This document shows positions 22,101 through 29,811 of a stretch of 64,000 nucleotides of DNA, piece by piece. The translations under genes were made by a program, and so were the position numbers. Within the stretch, counting starts at the first letter, position 1. Every line of letters begins with the position of its first letter. The DNA lies in contig NZ_FOUB01000003.1 of assembly GCF_900114745.1 (NCBI RefSeq), positions 110,561-174,560 on the forward strand, in the 5' to 3' direction. This stretch comes from Nitrosomonas communis (GTDB lineage: Bacteria; Pseudomonadota; Gammaproteobacteria; Burkholderiales; Nitrosomonadaceae). The notes under the pieces were generated by a model. It was not told the origin of the DNA. It searched no databases and saw nothing but the letters and a program-made list of their open reading frames with translations.

Positions 22101-22119
22101 GATTGTTATTGGTCTCCAT
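13183..22119 (-). CDS. ndvB: Cyclic beta-1,2-glucan synthase (NdvB/ChvB family)
   Basis: A 2978-residue inner-membrane enzyme that builds cyclic beta-1,2-glucan from UDP-glucose, a periplasmic osmoadaptation and surface glucan. An N-terminal helical region (1-400) precedes two membrane helices near 425-480. A GT84 glycosyltransferase domain follows, with DTDTQLP near residue 646 and the RHRWIRGDWQLLGW motif near 796. More membrane helices lie at about 835-1010. A middle domain, known in this family to carry the cyclising transglycosylase, comes next. The C-terminal GH94-like phosphorylase region has the acid motif GSGDWNDGMN near 2646. The family is usually about 2800-2900 aa. The frame is intact over 8.9 kb. 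The start at 22119 has GGAG 11 nt upstream. Confidence 0.95.
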   Translation of the reverse strand: METNNNRFFRYLRRLSTNLRGDLPLNDAFNEPPLRSELLNADQMEQRGRHLAAMHKVTQERARDHLMSRLAANETILIEVCRRLTTAVRANQQITPASEWLLDNFYLVEEQIRTARRHMPKGYSRELPRLLNGPSAGLPRVYDIALEIISHGDGRVDSENLNRFISAYQTVSTLKLSELWAIPIMLQLALIENLRRVAIRIAADRIERDLASAWAEQMTAAAETDPKSLVLVIADMARSQPPMSTSFVSEFTRRLQGHSLALSLPLTWIEQALAESGLTTEQLIQSGHQHQAADQVSISNSIGSLRFLSGTDWREFVESMSIVEQTLRKDPSGSYGKMDFATRDHYRHAIEKIARRSSLTETEVAQSAVQLAHEFQATHPDDDERAAHVGFYLIDRGLPKLETRIQAHFSVADTLAKIGSQHALLVYLGLITLLTLLFSASLMSVAHTQNMPNEFSLLIGILALLSTSQLALTLVNWLATLFVHPHLLPRLDFSNGIPTQSRTLVIVPTMLTSPQSVDDLVEALEVRFLANRDDNLYFGLLTDFRDAHEETLAEDEPLLQLAQARIEALNAKYGAMEKNIFFLFHRSRRWNPQERIWMGYERKRGKLANLNALLRDITLRHAGNRFSRIVGDTTCLANIKYVITLDTDTQLPRDVAQQLVAAMSHPLNRPCYDEQRQRVHEGYSILQPRVSVSVEGTNRSRYAQLHGGEAGIDPYTRAISDVYQDVFGEGSFIGKGIYDVDMFERALNGRFPENKILSHDLLEGCYARAGLLSDVHVYEDYPAHYSMDVSRRHRWIRGDWQLLGWLLPHVPGPDKQRLKNPLSCLSRWKLFDNLRRSLVPTALTLLLLLGWVVLASPLLWTLAVIGILFIPPLVTSVVDLFHKPRDVPLRQHLTAALDMASQRLAQAAFTLTCLPYEAWFSLDAIIRTAGRMLFTHRRLLEWNPSGEAARHSRTDFAAVLRMMWIVPLIAIAVILYLLLFKPAALTVAVPILLLWLSSPVIVWWTGQPLARREARLTAGQTVFLRKISRKTWAFFETFVGPGDHWLPPDNYQEYRGASVAHRTSPTNMGMALLANLSAYDFGYIPAGQLIERTAHTLDTMQTLERHRGHFYNWYDTQSLKPLHPAYVSTVDSGNLAGHLLTLQSGLRMLTDDKILGARWFHGLHDTLGILVDAAGNTQSDLLAALQSDIESAYSSPPITLALAWQRLGQLAKRAEEFADNIKAVSQKPPQTGSSLVSTRERRNVATEGYLETDEYSTHHPTLDHASAVISETTSESDAVWWAHALARQCRAALDELTFLAPWLALPAAPSGLDDNFALAAIPTLQELANIEDKLFPEIEQQLDVPLAGTTPSAESEWLHAFKHCITQASRRATERIATVERLAMQSSELACMAYDFLYDKSSRLLAIGYNVDELRRDASYYDLLASEARLVKFIAIAQGQLPQESWFALGRLLTTAGGEPVLLSWSGSMFEYLMPLLVMPTFDNTLLDQTYKVAVRRQIEYGRQRGIPWGMSESGYNLVDVHLNYQYRAFGVPGLGLKRGLADDLVVAPYATVLALMVAPEAACLNLQQLAAIGLEGKFGFYEAIDYTPSRQRRRQSSTVVRSYMAHHQGMSLLSLAYLLLDRPMQKRFASVQLFQASLLLLQERIPKATEFFPSTAQFSDIQLPPRIEEAPIRVFNNANTPMPEVQLLSNGRYHVMVTNAGGGYSRWKDLAVTRWREDTTRDHWGSFCYLRDERSGEIWSTAYQPTLKQPQHYEVIFSEGRAEFRRRDYISDGNFETYTEIAISPEDDIELRRVRITNRTYTRRTITMTSYAEVVLAVPAADMLHPAFSNLFVQTEIDEKRHAILCTRRPRSATEQTCWMFHMMTGHGVDVDAISYETDRMQFIGRGHTTADPQALSGASSEALSGSQGSVLDPIVAIRHAVTLDPEQTITIDIVSGIGESRDAALGLIKRYQDRRLADRVFDVSWTHAQVVLRQLNASETDAQLYGRLANSVIYAHGLLRAEASILMQNRRGQSSLWSYAISGDFPIVLLQIGDAANIELVRQLVQAHAYWRLKGLVVDLVIWNEDRAGYRQLLQDQIIGLIAAGTEAHVIDRPGGIFVRRAEQISNEDRVLFQSVARAIITDSRGTLEEQVTRRSLRGIQMPRFRPSQSYRADSPDNSVLPQRDLILHNGLGGFTPDGHEYVITTTAAQVTPAPWVNVLANPHFGTIISESGQAYTWSENAHEFRLTPWHNDPVSDTSGEAFYLRDEESGHFWSPTPLPCRGANAYVSRHGFGYSVFEHTEGGIVSELWIYVAVDAAVKFSVLKVRNASGRSRRLSATGYVEWVLGDLRPKSNMHVITEVDPSSGALFAQNPYNTEFAGRVAFFDVDEVDRSISCDRAEFIGRNGSLKNPAAMTRTRLSGKVGAALDPCAAIQVGFDLADGQEREIIFRLGQAGRRGAEDARNLAQRFRGSAAARAALEAVWQYWNHTLGAVQVETRDPSLNVLANGWLVYQTLACRLWARSGYYQSGGAFGFRDQLQDVMALIHAEPQLVREHLLLCAAHQFVEGDVQHWWHPPSSHGVRTHCSDDYLWLPLAVCRYVLSTGDTGVLDESVPFLGGRPVSPEEDSYYDLPGHSTESASLYQHCVRAIRHGLTFGEHGLPLMGSGDWNDGMNLVGIHGKGESVWLGFFLYKVLTRFAVLAQQQGDVPFAEQCRQEAEQLRQHIEQNAWDGAWYRRAYFDDGAVLGSATNTECQIDSISQSWSVLSGAGESEHSRVSMDAVYTRLVRHDYALIQLLNPPFDKSSLDPGYIKGYVPGVRENGGQYTHAAIWTVMAFAALGDSQRAWELLTMINPVNHGKSAAGVAIYKVEPYVVTADVYAVSPHAGRGGWSWYTGSAGWMYRLIVESLLGLKLDVDKLHFAPCLPASWQAFKLHYRYRETVYHITVSQVDAGDAVQSSVMRITVDGIERSDKVIPLIDDRKDHTVEITIVTQSQPHQ

Positions 22120-22252
22120 TTAGAAATTTACTCCATTCTGGAAGGAAGCTTTATGTCCATCTTCCGGCAATACCAACAATTTGATGAATCAGAGCTAGCA
22201 TAGAGTCTCCTGTAAAAGTGCATCAATGGCTATGTTTAATCAATGCAGCGAT

Positions 22253-22573
22253 TTACTGTGACTTGACTCGCATGGCATTCTTAACAGATATCACTCCCTT
22301 AACACTGCGAGCAACTTTGACAGTCTTGTTGATATCGGGCTGCGAGCTGACGAAGCCACTCAGTTGAACAATACCTTTGAAGGTTTCGACGTCCATTTCG
22401 GCAGATTTCAGGGTGGTTTCATTGAAAATTGCCGCTTTGACTTTCGTGATAGTGACAGGAACATCGAAATATTCTCCGATTCCTTCTTGCTTTGACGCTG
22501 GTGCGTAGCCTAGCAAAGAAATCATTAGGATAGTTAAGAAGAAAGCGGAGAAAAAGTTATTAAGTTGTGTCAT
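22253..22573 (-). CDS. BON-domain exported protein
   Basis: 106-residue protein with a hydrophobic N-terminal signal (MTQLNNFFSAFFLTILMIS). A single BON domain follows: ITKVKAAIFNETTLKSAEMDV, then GIVQLSGFV, then KTVKVARSVKGVISVKN. BON domains are found in OsmY-like periplasmic proteins and are thought to bind phospholipid or stabilise envelopes. The start at 22573 follows GGGAG at 9 nt; a longer frame reaching 22714 lacks such a site. It precedes the glucan synthase on the same strand, and both have envelope or osmotic-stress roles. Co-function is inference. Confidence 0.82.
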   Translation of the reverse strand: MTQLNNFFSAFFLTILMISLLGYAPASKQEGIGEYFDVPVTITKVKAAIFNETTLKSAEMDVETFKGIVQLSGFVSSQPDINKTVKVARSVKGVISVKNAMRVKSQ

Positions 22574-23062
22574 GGTAAGGTGCTCCCAGATGATTGACGG
22601 AACTAAAACACCCCTTGATACTTTTAGACTAAAGAATACTTGATTTACTATTTTCGGTATGATTCTCAATCTGAAATTCACGACCTTATTGAGTTTTCTG
22701 GCAAGTATTCGCAAAAATCAAATTAGAGTATTGCAGAGATAGTGCAATTAGTATGTGCGCTAGCACACAAACAAAGTGTTCTGGCCGTATGGGCTATACA
22801 TATACAGATATAGATAAATAGCCGTACGCAGCACATCAGGAAGATATTGGTTGAGTGCTCGGCATCTTGGAAGTATGGTGGATTTTGTATGCTCCCTGAT
22901 GAGCTTTCCTTCAAATCCGAATCAATCTATTGGACGGCAGGTAGAATATATGCATGGCCTTCTTTCAGGCATGGTTTGCGTTAAATATGGAGAATTGTTG
23001 TCGGCTGATTCTTGAATCCATCCAATAAATGTACCTTCTTCTAACTCGCTGTGAAATGATTC
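22574..23062. other. Divergent gap between BON protein and devB-like gene
   Basis: About 490 bp with low-complexity AT-rich stretches, for example the tatacatatacagatatagata run near 22796. No repeat element or convincing gene was seen. Promoters for both flanking transcription units should be here, but I cannot assign them. Confidence 0.4.
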
Positions 23063-23962
23063 ATGTACTTTAAGGTTAATTATTCTCTTTTCGTCATCAT
23101 AGTTTTTATTCTTACGACTCCTAGCGTATTTGCCGAGACGCAGTGTAAGTTTGATACAAACCACGGAATTGGTGCGCTGGGCCGCATCGAACCTCGCTCC
23201 CGCGTGATCAAGGTTTCCCATAATGCCGGTCCGGAAGGTGCCCGAGTAGAGCAGCTTTTTTTCCAAGAAGCCAATCAGGTCAAGTTAGGTAACAAGCTCG
23301 CAGTACTGTCGGATCATAGTAAGAAAAAGGCTGAAGTGGAAGCCGCCAGAGCACGTGTCAAGTCGCTGGAAGCCCAACGGATCGTCGAGCAGGTCGCGCT
23401 GACTTTCAATAAAAAGGAACATTTGCGCTATCAGTCACTTGAGCTAGAATCTGCTGCCAGTGCCTCTCTTGCCGATGCCAAACGTTTGGCACTGGAACAA
23501 TCTGAAGCGAATCTTAAACGCTTGACGGCCGAAATCGCCAATGCGCAAGCCGAGCAGAAAGTGTCGGAAGCAGAATTGGATAATACGCTTATCTATGCCC
23601 CCATTTCCGGCACTATTTTAAAGATTCATACTTGGCCTGCTGAACGAATCGGAGATAATGGTTTGCTGGAGATAGCGGATTTAACTCAGCTCGATGTCGT
23701 TGCAGAAATCTATGAATCCGATCTGCTGCGTGTCCAGGCAGGACAGAAGGGCTGTATCAATGCATCTGGTTTTAAGCGGAATTATCACGCTGAAGTTAGA
23801 GAGCTGGGTTTCCTCGTCAGAAAAAACGACCTAAATGACACGGATCCGTTAGCAGATAGGGATAATCGAATCATTGAAGTACGCCTGACGCTCGAACCTG
23901 AAGCCGTGAATGAGTTACAGCATCAGATTCTTCGGCAGGTATGGGTGCGGATTGCACCATGA
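23063..23962 (+). CDS. devB: DevB-type periplasmic adaptor (membrane fusion) protein of an ABC exporter
   Basis: 299-residue HlyD-family adaptor. A signal/anchor helix (VNYSLFVIIVFILTTPSVFAE) is followed by a lipoyl-like half (GALGRIEPRSRVIKVS). A long coiled-coil hairpin runs over about 80-170 (EVEAARARVKSLEAQ through AEIANAQAEQKVSEAELDN). The second lipoyl half is NTLIYAPISGTILKIH, followed by a beta-barrel. It links an inner-membrane ABC permease to an outer-membrane channel. The stop overlaps the devC ATG by 4 nt (ATGA). No ribosome site is visible before 23063, so the start is less certain. DevBCA exports heterocyst glycolipid in cyanobacteria; the cargo here is unknown. Confidence 0.85.
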   Translation: MYFKVNYSLFVIIVFILTTPSVFAETQCKFDTNHGIGALGRIEPRSRVIKVSHNAGPEGARVEQLFFQEANQVKLGNKLAVLSDHSKKKAEVEAARARVKSLEAQRIVEQVALTFNKKEHLRYQSLELESAASASLADAKRLALEQSEANLKRLTAEIANAQAEQKVSEAELDNTLIYAPISGTILKIHTWPAERIGDNGLLEIADLTQLDVVAEIYESDLLRVQAGQKGCINASGFKRNYHAEVRELGFLVRKNDLNDTDPLADRDNRIIEVRLTLEPEAVNELQHQILRQVWVRIAP

Positions 23963-25128
23963 ATCTCGTCGCCTGGATTTATTTCCCAGCACGCCTGGCC
24001 TGGCGGCAGTTGATCTTTGATCGTACCAAATTAATTGCGGCTACCTGTGGCGTATTATTCGCTTGTGTGTTGGTGTTCATGCAGCAGGGATTCAGGGATG
24101 CGCTTTATGCCAGTGCTGCTTCTGCACCGGTAAAGTTGCATGGTGATTTGTTTCTGATGCATAAGCAAAGTGAAGCGATGTGGCGCCCAGTCCGCTTCAA
24201 GCGCAGCGAACTGATGCGTGCGTTGGGGAATCCGGCAGTTGCCGAGGTTTATCCACTCTATCTAGGGTTAGCGCCTTTCAAGAACATCGAAACCCGCGGC
24301 AAAAGAACATTGATGGTTTACGGCTTTGATCCCGATTCACTGATCTTTGATATCGAAGATATTAAAAACAAGCGGACTGCATTGCGGCTCAAGGATACGG
24401 TACTGTTTGACGAATATTCCCGCCCCGAGTTTGGACCGATGCGTCAATTGCTGGAAGCAGGCCGGAATGTGACCGAAGTGAATGATTATAAAATCACTGT
24501 AGTTGGATTTTTCCGGCTGGGCGTATCCTTTGCTGCTGACGGCAATATCGCCACAAGTGATCTGAATTTTATGCGTATTTTTCCAGACAGAACGCTTACC
24601 GATATCGATTTGGGCATCATCAAGCTGTATCCTGATTCATCGATAACTCAGGTACAAGCCGAGCTGAGCAGCCAGCTGAATGAGTTCGTCAATATTTTTA
24701 CCTACGACGAGTTGTTGCAAAATGAAAAAAACTACTGGGCAAATATGGCACCTATTGGCTTTATTTTTGGTTTTGGCACGGTGATGGGGCTCGTGGTGGG
24801 CCTGGTCATTGTCTATCAGATTTTGTTCACCGACATCACCAATCACCGTCATGAGTTCGCAACGCTGAAAGCCATGGGCTATGAACATGGTTATTTTATC
24901 CGCGTCGTGTTTGCGTCTGCCTTCTTTCTGGCTATTTTGGGTTTTATTCCAGGCTATTTTTTTTCTCTCGGCTTATATCACTTGGCTGAATCGAAAATAT
25001 TCATGCCGATGCCGATGACTTTTGGCAAAGCCATGACCGTGTTCCTGTTTATTCTTTCCATGTGCATGACCGCAGGGTTCCTGGCAATACATAAGTTAAA
25101 AGCAGCCAACCCAGCCGATATGTTCTAA
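23959..25128 (+). CDS. devC: DevC-type ABC exporter permease (FtsX/MacB-like)
   Basis: 389-residue permease. One N-terminal helix follows LAWRQLIFDRTKLIAA, then comes a large periplasmic domain (about 45-270). Three C-terminal helices follow, around GFGTVMGLVVGLVIVYQILF, VVFASAFFLAILGFIPGYFF and TVFLFILSMCMTAGFLAIH. This is the FtsX/MacB layout. The ATG at 23959 lies in the devB stop (ATGA), and the gene's own stop overlaps the devA ATG (TAATG). All three genes form one coupled unit. Confidence 0.88.
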   Translation: MNLVAWIYFPARLAWRQLIFDRTKLIAATCGVLFACVLVFMQQGFRDALYASAASAPVKLHGDLFLMHKQSEAMWRPVRFKRSELMRALGNPAVAEVYPLYLGLAPFKNIETRGKRTLMVYGFDPDSLIFDIEDIKNKRTALRLKDTVLFDEYSRPEFGPMRQLLEAGRNVTEVNDYKITVVGFFRLGVSFAADGNIATSDLNFMRIFPDRTLTDIDLGIIKLYPDSSITQVQAELSSQLNEFVNIFTYDELLQNEKNYWANMAPIGFIFGFGTVMGLVVGLVIVYQILFTDITNHRHEFATLKAMGYEHGYFIRVVFASAFFLAILGFIPGYFFSLGLYHLAESKIFMPMPMTFGKAMTVFLFILSMCMTAGFLAIHKLKAANPADMF

Positions 25129-25805
25129 TGTCCCGCATCATTGATGTGCATGACCTGAATTTCAGTTTTGGCAGCGGCGCGCTCTCGCAGCCTGTGCTGA
25201 AAAACGTCACAGTCTCAATTCAAAAAGGGGAGATCGTGCTGATGACGGGCCCTTCCGGCTCGGGTAAAACGACGTTCTTAACCATTATCGGTGGCCTGCG
25301 CCAGGCTTATCACGGCAGTGTAAGGGTGCTCGATCAGCAATTAATTAACAGTAGCGAACAGGTTAAAGTGAGTGTCCGTCAGCAGATCGGCTATATTTTT
25401 CAGCAGCATAATCTGCTTAAATCGCTCACTGCGCTGCAAAATGTCAGTATGGCTTTAGAGATGCAAAACAGGATGACTGAGCAGCAGAGGCTTGATCGTG
25501 CCGCAGAAATGCTAAAAGCCGTAGGGCTGGGTGAACGGCTCAATTACAAACCAGATCAACTATCGGCGGGACAGTGCCAGCGTGTTTCCATTGCCAGGGC
25601 TCTGGTAGGGCAACCTCAAATCGTTTTGGCCGATGAACCGACCGCCTCTCTGGACAAGCAGAGTGGTCATGAGGCTGTCACAATTCTTGAGCGATTAGCT
25701 AAGGAATCGCAAACTACCATTTTGCTGGTGACGCATGATTATCGTATTCTGGATATGGCCGATCGGATAGTGGAGCTGGAAGATGGGGTGATTAAAGAAA
25801 AGTAG
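25128..25805 (+). CDS. devA: DevA-type ABC exporter ATP-binding protein
   Basis: 225-residue ATPase of the LolD/MacB/DevA group. Walker A is GPSGSGKTT near residue 40, the Q-loop is IGYIFQQHNLL, the signature is LSAGQCQRVSIARAL, Walker B is IVLADEPTASLD and the H-loop is LLVTHD. The start overlaps the devC stop by one base. The gene completes a DevBCA set. A short GC-poor hairpin (AGAGTG..CACTCT) lies near 25858-25876 downstream but has no T-run. Confidence 0.9.
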   Translation: MSRIIDVHDLNFSFGSGALSQPVLKNVTVSIQKGEIVLMTGPSGSGKTTFLTIIGGLRQAYHGSVRVLDQQLINSSEQVKVSVRQQIGYIFQQHNLLKSLTALQNVSMALEMQNRMTEQQRLDRAAEMLKAVGLGERLNYKPDQLSAGQCQRVSIARALVGQPQIVLADEPTASLDKQSGHEAVTILERLAKESQTTILLVTHDYRILDMADRIVELEDGVIKEK

Positions 25806-26031
25806 CAAGGCCTGATTCTATTAGGAAGTCATACTTGAATTACCTAGAGAGGAGATAAAGAGTGTGTGGGCACTCTAATTGAGAATTGATTTAAGCAGTA
25901 AATAAATGCATCAGCTAGTGTCATGATAAGATTCAATTCAATTTTATCAGGCTAGCATATAAAAAAGCTAAGTAATAGAATCTCTGCTTTTTTTCTGAAT
26001 CCCTATATATTTCATCTTTTTTTTCATCATC

Positions 26032-27408
26032 ATGCACATATACCGACAATGGGCACTTATCGCAGGACCTCTGCTCGCAGCAGGGCTTGCAGCAAGCATG
26101 AGTTTCTACGGCTGGGATGCCAAAGCCTGCTGGACCGGTGCAGTGGTAATGCTTTGCGTCATCTGGTGGATTTTTGAACCTGTACCGATCCCTGTTACTT
26201 CGCTTATTCCGTTAGCCGTTTTTCCACTGGTTGGCGTTTTGCCGAAAGAAGAAGTCGCCAAAGCCTACGGCAACGATATGATTTTACTGATGCTCGGTGG
26301 ATTCATGATTTCTGCTGCAATGGCGCATTCGGGAACACATCAACGCCTTGCTTTGGAATTGATACGGTTAGTTGGAGGAAATAGCAGCCGACGCATTGTG
26401 TTGGGTTTCATGTGTACCTGTGCCTTGCTGAGCATGTGGATCTCTAACACCGCAACGACATTGATGATGCTGCCGCTTGCGCTGGCTGTGATTGATCAAA
26501 GCAGTGATAAAAAGCTTGCTTTACCTCTTCTGTTATCTATCGCTTATGGCAGTAGCATTGGTGGCTTGGGCTCGCCGATTGGCACCCCTCCCAATCTGGT
26601 TTTCATGCAGGAGTACCAGAATTTCACCGGAACAGCGGTGAGCTTTACGCAATGGATGAGTTGGGGAGTACCCGTTGTTCTGCTAATGGCGCCGCTGGCA
26701 GGCTTATGGTTGACGCGCAATCTGACCTATGTCGGCGAGCTATCCATGCCTCAGCCTGGCCCATGGCGGCCAGAAGAGCGGCGTATTCTGATTATTTTTG
26801 GTTTGACGGTGTTGGCCTGGGTCACGCGTACCGAGCCTTTTGGGGGCTGGAGTACCTGGTTGGATGTGAAGGGAGCATCAGATGCGACTGTTGCACTGCT
26901 TGCTGTTATTACCATGTTTCTGATTCCCAATGGTCGTGACGGAAAATTGCTGGATTGGCAAACGGCGGTGAAAGTGCCTTGGGGTATTCTTATTCTGTTC
27001 GCAGGGGGTATCGCCATAGCCCAGGCATTTGTGGAATCGGGCTTATCCAAATTAATCGCTGAACAATTAACAGTGCTATCGCATCTGCATCCGTTGGTCA
27101 TCATCGCTACCATTGCACTGATAGTGACCTTTCTCACTGAAACAACCAGTAACACCGCAACTGCTGTCTTGTTAATGCCGATTCTTGGCCCGGCAGGGTT
27201 AGCTGCAGGCGTTGAGCCGGCACTGCTGATGGTGCCTGCCGCAATGAGTGCGAGTTATGGTTTTATGCTGCCAGTAGGAACCCCACCCAACGCGATTGCC
27301 TTTGGAACCGGCATGATTCCGATTGACCGGATGGTACGTGAAGGACTGGTGCTTAATTTTATTGGCGTATTTGTGATTACCTTAGTGTGTTATGTATTGG
27401 TTTCGTAG
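26032..27408 (+). CDS. SLC13/DASS family sodium-dependent anion symporter
   Basis: 458-residue transporter with about 11-12 helices. Both diagnostic repeats are visible: SNTATTLMMLPLAL plus GSPIGTPPNLVF in the first half, and TSNTATAVLLMPI plus MLPVGTPPNAIAFGTG in the second. The two SNT motifs bind carboxylate and sodium. The family moves di- or tricarboxylates, or sulfate in some members; the substrate is not decidable here. No ribosome site is evident before the ATG. It is convergent with kup, with repeat copy 3 between. Confidence 0.9.
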   Translation: MHIYRQWALIAGPLLAAGLAASMSFYGWDAKACWTGAVVMLCVIWWIFEPVPIPVTSLIPLAVFPLVGVLPKEEVAKAYGNDMILLMLGGFMISAAMAHSGTHQRLALELIRLVGGNSSRRIVLGFMCTCALLSMWISNTATTLMMLPLALAVIDQSSDKKLALPLLLSIAYGSSIGGLGSPIGTPPNLVFMQEYQNFTGTAVSFTQWMSWGVPVVLLMAPLAGLWLTRNLTYVGELSMPQPGPWRPEERRILIIFGLTVLAWVTRTEPFGGWSTWLDVKGASDATVALLAVITMFLIPNGRDGKLLDWQTAVKVPWGILILFAGGIAIAQAFVESGLSKLIAEQLTVLSHLHPLVIIATIALIVTFLTETTSNTATAVLLMPILGPAGLAAGVEPALLMVPAAMSASYGFMLPVGTPPNAIAFGTGMIPIDRMVREGLVLNFIGVFVITLVCYVLVS

Positions 27409-27487
27409 TGAGTTTCTCAGCGTGTTCATTTTTTTTAGAATGGCTTTTACCTTGTTGATAACACATTGTGATAATTGCCTTGTTTAA

Positions 27488-27589
27488 TTCCATTTCTAAA
27501 TCAAAACTGACTTTGCCGGCTTCACCTTGACAGTATTATTTATACTGTCTGCGGTTCGCCTTCGCATCATTTTTGATTCGGAAATGGAA
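27488..27589 (+). repeat. TNA-type MITE, copy 3
   Basis: 102-bp copy in the convergent gap between the SLC13 gene and kup. It starts TTCCATTTCTAAATCAAAA and ends GATTCGGAAATGGAA. It is flanked by identical TAA triplets (27485-27487 and 27590-27592). Confidence 0.9.
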
Positions 27590-27687
27590 TAAGGCTGAGC
27601 GTGGAGATGCTGTCTACCTTTCTTCTGCTTAGTCCGAAGGTGAGAATTGGTGTTGAAAATATTTCCCAGCGAGGGAAAGTGGTAGGT

Positions 27688-29580
27688 TCACAACTCGACT
27701 TGTGTGCCCAGCTCAATAACACGGTTAGCTGGAATTTTGAACAGCGTCATGGCGCTGGAGGCGTTGCGCGCCATGGTAATAAAAATTTTCTCGCGCCACC
27801 GTGCCATACCAGGAAAAGGGGTGGAAATGAGTGTTTCTCGACTGAGAAAGAAGGAAGTCTCAAGCATATTGAATTTGGGTTCTAGCAGTTCACATTGTGC
27901 CAGCGTTGTGGGTACATCAGGTTGATCCAGGTAGCCGAAGTGGAAGAGCGCGCGATAGAAGCCGTTTCCCAGCAATTTAATCTCAATGCGTTCATTGTCC
28001 GGCACAAAGGGTACATCAGCAGTGACCACTGTCAGCAGCACTATTTGCTCATGCAGCACCTTATTGTGCGCAAGGTTATGAAGCAGGGCATGAGGCACAC
28101 CTGTGCAGTTGGCAGTCAGGAACACGGCTGTACCGGGTACTCTGGTCGGTGGTTCTTTTTCAATGTTGCTAAGGAAAAAGTCGATATCGATTGCATCAGA
28201 CTGAAGGCGTTGCATCAGAATGCTGCGTCCTTTCTTCCAGGTGGTCAGGAAAGTAAGGATAACTGTGGCGATGAGCAGGGGAAACCAGCCGCCGTGAATG
28301 ACCTTCGTAAGATTGGCACTGACAAAGGCGAGGTCGATCACTAGAAAAAGTATAAGAATAATGATGGCTGCTGTCCAATGCCAGCGCCACAGGCCATAAA
28401 TCACAAAAAAGACCAATAGCGTGTCAATGGCCATAGTGCCGGTTACAGCGATGCCATAAGCTGCTGCTAGATTACTTGAGGAACCAAACCCAATTATGAG
28501 TACCACTACACCCAGCATGAGAAACCAGTTCACAAACGGAATGTAGATCTGTCCTATCTCGCGCTCTGAAGTATGTAGCATCTGCATGCGAGGAATATAG
28601 CCTAGTTGGATAGCCTGTCGAGTGACCGAGAAGGCACCTGTAATGACTGCCTGTGAAGCGATGACTGTGGCAGCTGTGGCAAGAGCAATCATGGGATAAA
28701 GTGCCCAAGAGGGTGCCATCAGATAGAACGGGCTGCGCGCCGCCACCGGATCGCTCATCAGCAATGCCCCTTGCCCAAAATAATTTAACAGCAGTGCCGG
28801 CCAGACAAACCCAAACCAGGCAAACTGGATCGGTCTGCGGCCAAAATGCCCCATGTCGGCATAGAGCGCTTCAGCGCCAGTCACTGCCAGCACCACCGTG
28901 CCTAACACCAAAAATCCAAACCATCCATGCTGTAACAGCAGATCAAGGCCATAGGCGGGGTTTATCGCCTTGAGCACAACCGGATACTGAATGATGTTGA
29001 CTATACCCAACAACGCCAGAACCAGAAACCAAGCTGCCATGACTGGACCAAACAATTTCCCTACCCCAGCGGTGCCGCGTGGTTGAAACAGAAACAGCAG
29101 TACCAAAATAATGACCGCAAAAGGAATGACCCAGGATTCCAGTGCTGGAGTCGTAACCGCGATTCCCTCCACAGCACTGAGTACCGAAATGGCCGGAGTA
29201 ATCATTCCGTCACCATAAAAGAGTGCCGCTCCAAATAACCCAAGTGAAGCTAACAGCCAGCGTAATCGTGAATGAGCTTTCCCTACCCGCTGTGTCAATG
29301 CAATCAGTGCCATGATGCCGCCTTCACCTTTATTATCTGCGCGCATCATGAAAAGTACATACTTGACAGATACCACAATAGTAAGTGCCCAGAAAACTAG
29401 TGAGAGAAAACCCAGTATGTTCTGTGGTTCTGGTGAAAGCGCATAGGTACCGCTGAAAGCCTCTTTCATGGCATAAAGCGGACTGGTGCCAATGTCACCG
29501 TAAACGACACCTATCGCTCCCACCATAAGTGCAAGCATTCCACTGTTGCTAGAAGTTTGAGGAGGGTGAGATATCGTCAT
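27688..29580 (-). CDS. kup: Kup-type potassium uptake transporter
   Basis: 630-residue KUP/HAK/KT potassium transporter, probably a proton symporter. The N-terminus shows GAIGVVYGDIGTSPLYAMKE, the family signature with the K+-binding region, followed by about 12 helices (GDGMITPAISVLSAVEG, TGAEALYADMGHFG). A cytosolic C-terminal domain covers about 450-630. Length is typical. It is convergent with the SLC13 gene and divergent from the BT1-family transporter. Confidence 0.96.
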   Translation of the reverse strand: MTISHPPQTSSNSGMLALMVGAIGVVYGDIGTSPLYAMKEAFSGTYALSPEPQNILGFLSLVFWALTIVVSVKYVLFMMRADNKGEGGIMALIALTQRVGKAHSRLRWLLASLGLFGAALFYGDGMITPAISVLSAVEGIAVTTPALESWVIPFAVIILVLLFLFQPRGTAGVGKLFGPVMAAWFLVLALLGIVNIIQYPVVLKAINPAYGLDLLLQHGWFGFLVLGTVVLAVTGAEALYADMGHFGRRPIQFAWFGFVWPALLLNYFGQGALLMSDPVAARSPFYLMAPSWALYPMIALATAATVIASQAVITGAFSVTRQAIQLGYIPRMQMLHTSEREIGQIYIPFVNWFLMLGVVVLIIGFGSSSNLAAAYGIAVTGTMAIDTLLVFFVIYGLWRWHWTAAIIILILFLVIDLAFVSANLTKVIHGGWFPLLIATVILTFLTTWKKGRSILMQRLQSDAIDIDFFLSNIEKEPPTRVPGTAVFLTANCTGVPHALLHNLAHNKVLHEQIVLLTVVTADVPFVPDNERIEIKLLGNGFYRALFHFGYLDQPDVPTTLAQCELLEPKFNMLETSFFLSRETLISTPFPGMARWREKIFITMARNASSAMTLFKIPANRVIELGTQVEL

Positions 29581-29811
29581 GATAGAATCAATTTTTCAGG
29601 CCGCCGATTTTATGTGATTTCTAACCCTGATCCTTGAAACGAAACTAATTCTGTCTTGTCTTAAGGAAGATTATTAGGTAAATGTGATAAAAAGTTTTTA
29701 TTGGAAGGGATGTCTTGTAAATGCTTGAGCAGAAAATGGAATAATAAAATTTTTGGTTGATAGAAGTTATTTGTATCATACCAAAAATAGCACTTTTAGA
29801 AAGTAACATTT

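Noticed and set aside
13183..22119. Many open frames on the plus strand across the glucan synthase gene (for example 13111-13854)
   Set aside because: They are antisense shadows of one long, GC-richer, clearly conserved frame.
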